Source: Vespa crabro (Eukaryota; Arthropoda; Insecta; Hymenoptera; Vespidae). From it: a DNA stretch of 64,000 bases. The notes beneath the pieces are model-generated. The model saw nothing but the letters and a program-made list of their open reading frames with translations. It was not told the DNA's origin and ran no database searches. The first letter of the stretch is position 1. Every line of letters begins with the position of its first letter. The stretch spans positions 2,728,725-2,792,724 of the forward strand of contig NC_060958.1 of assembly GCF_910589235.1 (NCBI RefSeq). The letters run 5' to 3'. Below are positions 62,961 through 64,000 of this stretch, piece after piece. A program made the position numbers and the translations under genes.

Positions 62961-64000
62961 TCATATGAAAACGCGTATTTAAACATAGTAAAAACGTTAT
63001 ATTCTTGTTATATTCTTTATTCTGCATCGATAGAACATAAAATCAATGAAATTGAACGAGATTTCAAGTTTTCGTTTTTCGACGATACGCGTATATGAGC
63101 GAAAAATCATATACACGATATGAAAGAATGTTAAAAACTTTGATTCCAATATAGAATAGATGTTTTATCTTATGAAATGCAATGTTCGGAATCGATTGGT
63201 AACATTTTTCTAACTGTGGCACAAGTATTATTAAAGATTTCACGATTTTATCTTCGCATATACCGAAATTCGCGTATGTCGATTACGTTTTTCGACAATT
63301 ATCATATGAAAACGCGTATTTAATCATAGTAAAAACGTTATATTCTTGTTATATTCTTTATTCTGCATCGATAGAACATAAAATCGATGAAATTGAACGA
63401 GATTTCAAGTTTTCGTTTTTCGACGATACGCGTATATGAGCGAAAAATCGTATATACGATATGAAAGAATGTTAAAAACTTTGATTCCAATATAAAATAG
63501 ATGTTTGATCTTATGAAATGCAATGTTCTGAATCGATTGGTAACATTTTTATAACTGTGGCACAAGTATTATTAAAGATTTCACGATTTTATCTTCGCAT
63601 ATACCGAAATTCGCGTATGACTATTGCGTTTTTCGACAATTATCATATGAAAACGCGTATTTAAACATAGTAAAAACGTTATATTCTTGTTATATTCTTT
63701 ATTCTGCATCGATAGAACATAAAATCGATGAAATTGAACGAGATTTCAAGTTTTCGTTTTTCGACGATACGCGTATATGAGCGAAAAATCGTATATACGA
63801 TATGAAAGAATGTTAAAAACTTTGATTCCGATATAAAATAGATGTTTGATCTTATGAAATGCAAGGTTCTGAATCGATTGGTAACATTTTTATAACTGTG
63901 GCACAAGTATTATTAAAGATTTCACGGTTTTATCTTCGCATATACCGAAATTCGCGTATGTCGATTACATTTTTCGACAATTATCATATGAAAACGCGTA
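62961..64000 (+). repeat. Register jump back to 44.6-45.6 kb sequence (offset 18,417)
   Basis: Between about 62,960 and 63,070 the match moves from offset 15,689 to 18,417, a step of 2,728 bp or exactly eight monomers. The sequence after the step repeats CATATACACG, TTTAATCATAG, AAAATCGATG, GACTATTGCG and CCGATATAAAATAG as at 44.6-45.5 kb. One monomer has private changes (ATATAGAATAG with GTTTTATCTT, near 63,150-63,170). The array is still in register at the window edge, so it continues to the right. Confidence 0.82.

Larger units (their letters stand above)
1..64000 (+). repeat. Satellite DNA array, 341-bp monomer, about 188 head-to-tail copies
   Basis: The same unit of about 341 bp repeats from the first base to the last with no interruption. 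The landmark GAGCGAAAAA is seen at 1, 342 and 683 and stays in register to 63,779. Most monomers are 341 bp. A GATAAGGCG variant, in place of GATACGCG, makes 342-bp monomers, and loss of one base near CATAGTAAAAACG makes 340-bp monomers. All copies lie on one strand; I found no inverted monomer, no inserted mobile element and no unique sequence. A typical copy has 98 G+C in 341 bp. A length near 341 bp is about two nucleosome repeats, as in many centromeric satellites; that role here is inference. I do not recognise the family by name. Confidence 0.98.

Noticed and set aside
1..64000. CRISPR array, because of regular repeats
   Set aside because: The repeating unit is 341 bp with no short repeat/unique spacer alternation; all parts of each unit are conserved.
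1..64000. Bacterial or phage origin with a gene system hidden in the repeats
   Set aside because: No ribosome-binding sites, operon-like spacing, RNA genes or recognisable domains were seen in 64 kb; the HOR organisation is characteristic of eukaryotic satellite DNA.

Overview
The whole 64-kb window is one tandem array of a single satellite DNA family. I find no protein-coding gene, RNA gene, transposon or CRISPR array in it. The monomer is about 341 bp and every copy runs in the same orientation. About 187.7 copies are present: the landmark GAGCGAAAAA at position 1 recurs in register to 63,779, which is 187 monomer steps with a net drift of only 11 bp. I hand-counted one typical monomer (about 36,781-37,121). 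It is about 29% G+C but has 22 CpG, roughly three times the number expected from its C and G content. All similarity statements come from reading marker variants and spacings by eye, so block boundaries are approximate, usually to within 50-150 bp.

Organism: an AT-rich, strictly head-to-tail array with multi-monomer higher-order repeats (HORs) is a eukaryotic satellite, probably centromeric or pericentromeric heterochromatin in a long-read assembly. CpG over-representation argues against a genome with heavy germline CpG methylation and would fit an insect, with Hymenoptera as one possibility. This is a weak inference, and I do not recognise the family by name.

Layout. Left domain (1 to about 16.3 kb): a segment of at least 5.7 kb is repeated at a spacing of 8,868 bp (26 monomers), with a nested 8-monomer (2,731 bp) repeat; the second copy carries five extra monomers. 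Middle domain (about 16.3-34 kb): irregular mosaic, then a 6-monomer repeat (2,045 bp), then an 11-monomer repeat (3,751 bp) present almost exactly twice, then an 8-monomer-spaced fragment (2,729 bp). This domain is marked by the TATTGTGCAT monomer class. Transition (about 30.1-37.8 kb): mostly single monomers with only weak 3- and 4-monomer periodicity. Right domain (about 37.8-64 kb): nested HORs of 19 (6,479 bp), 10 (about 3,410 bp) and 9 (3,069 bp) monomers, marked by CATATACACG and TTCGGAATCG variants. From about 59.5 kb the array returns to sequence seen at 43.5-47 kb.

The structure records repeated unequal exchange and segmental amplification. Each domain has its own diagnostic variants, several junctions change register by an exact whole number of monomers, and neighbouring HOR copies differ at only a few positions over several kb. 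Many 60-100 codon open frames exist on both strands, but they recur as by-products of the monomer and show no sign of coding.
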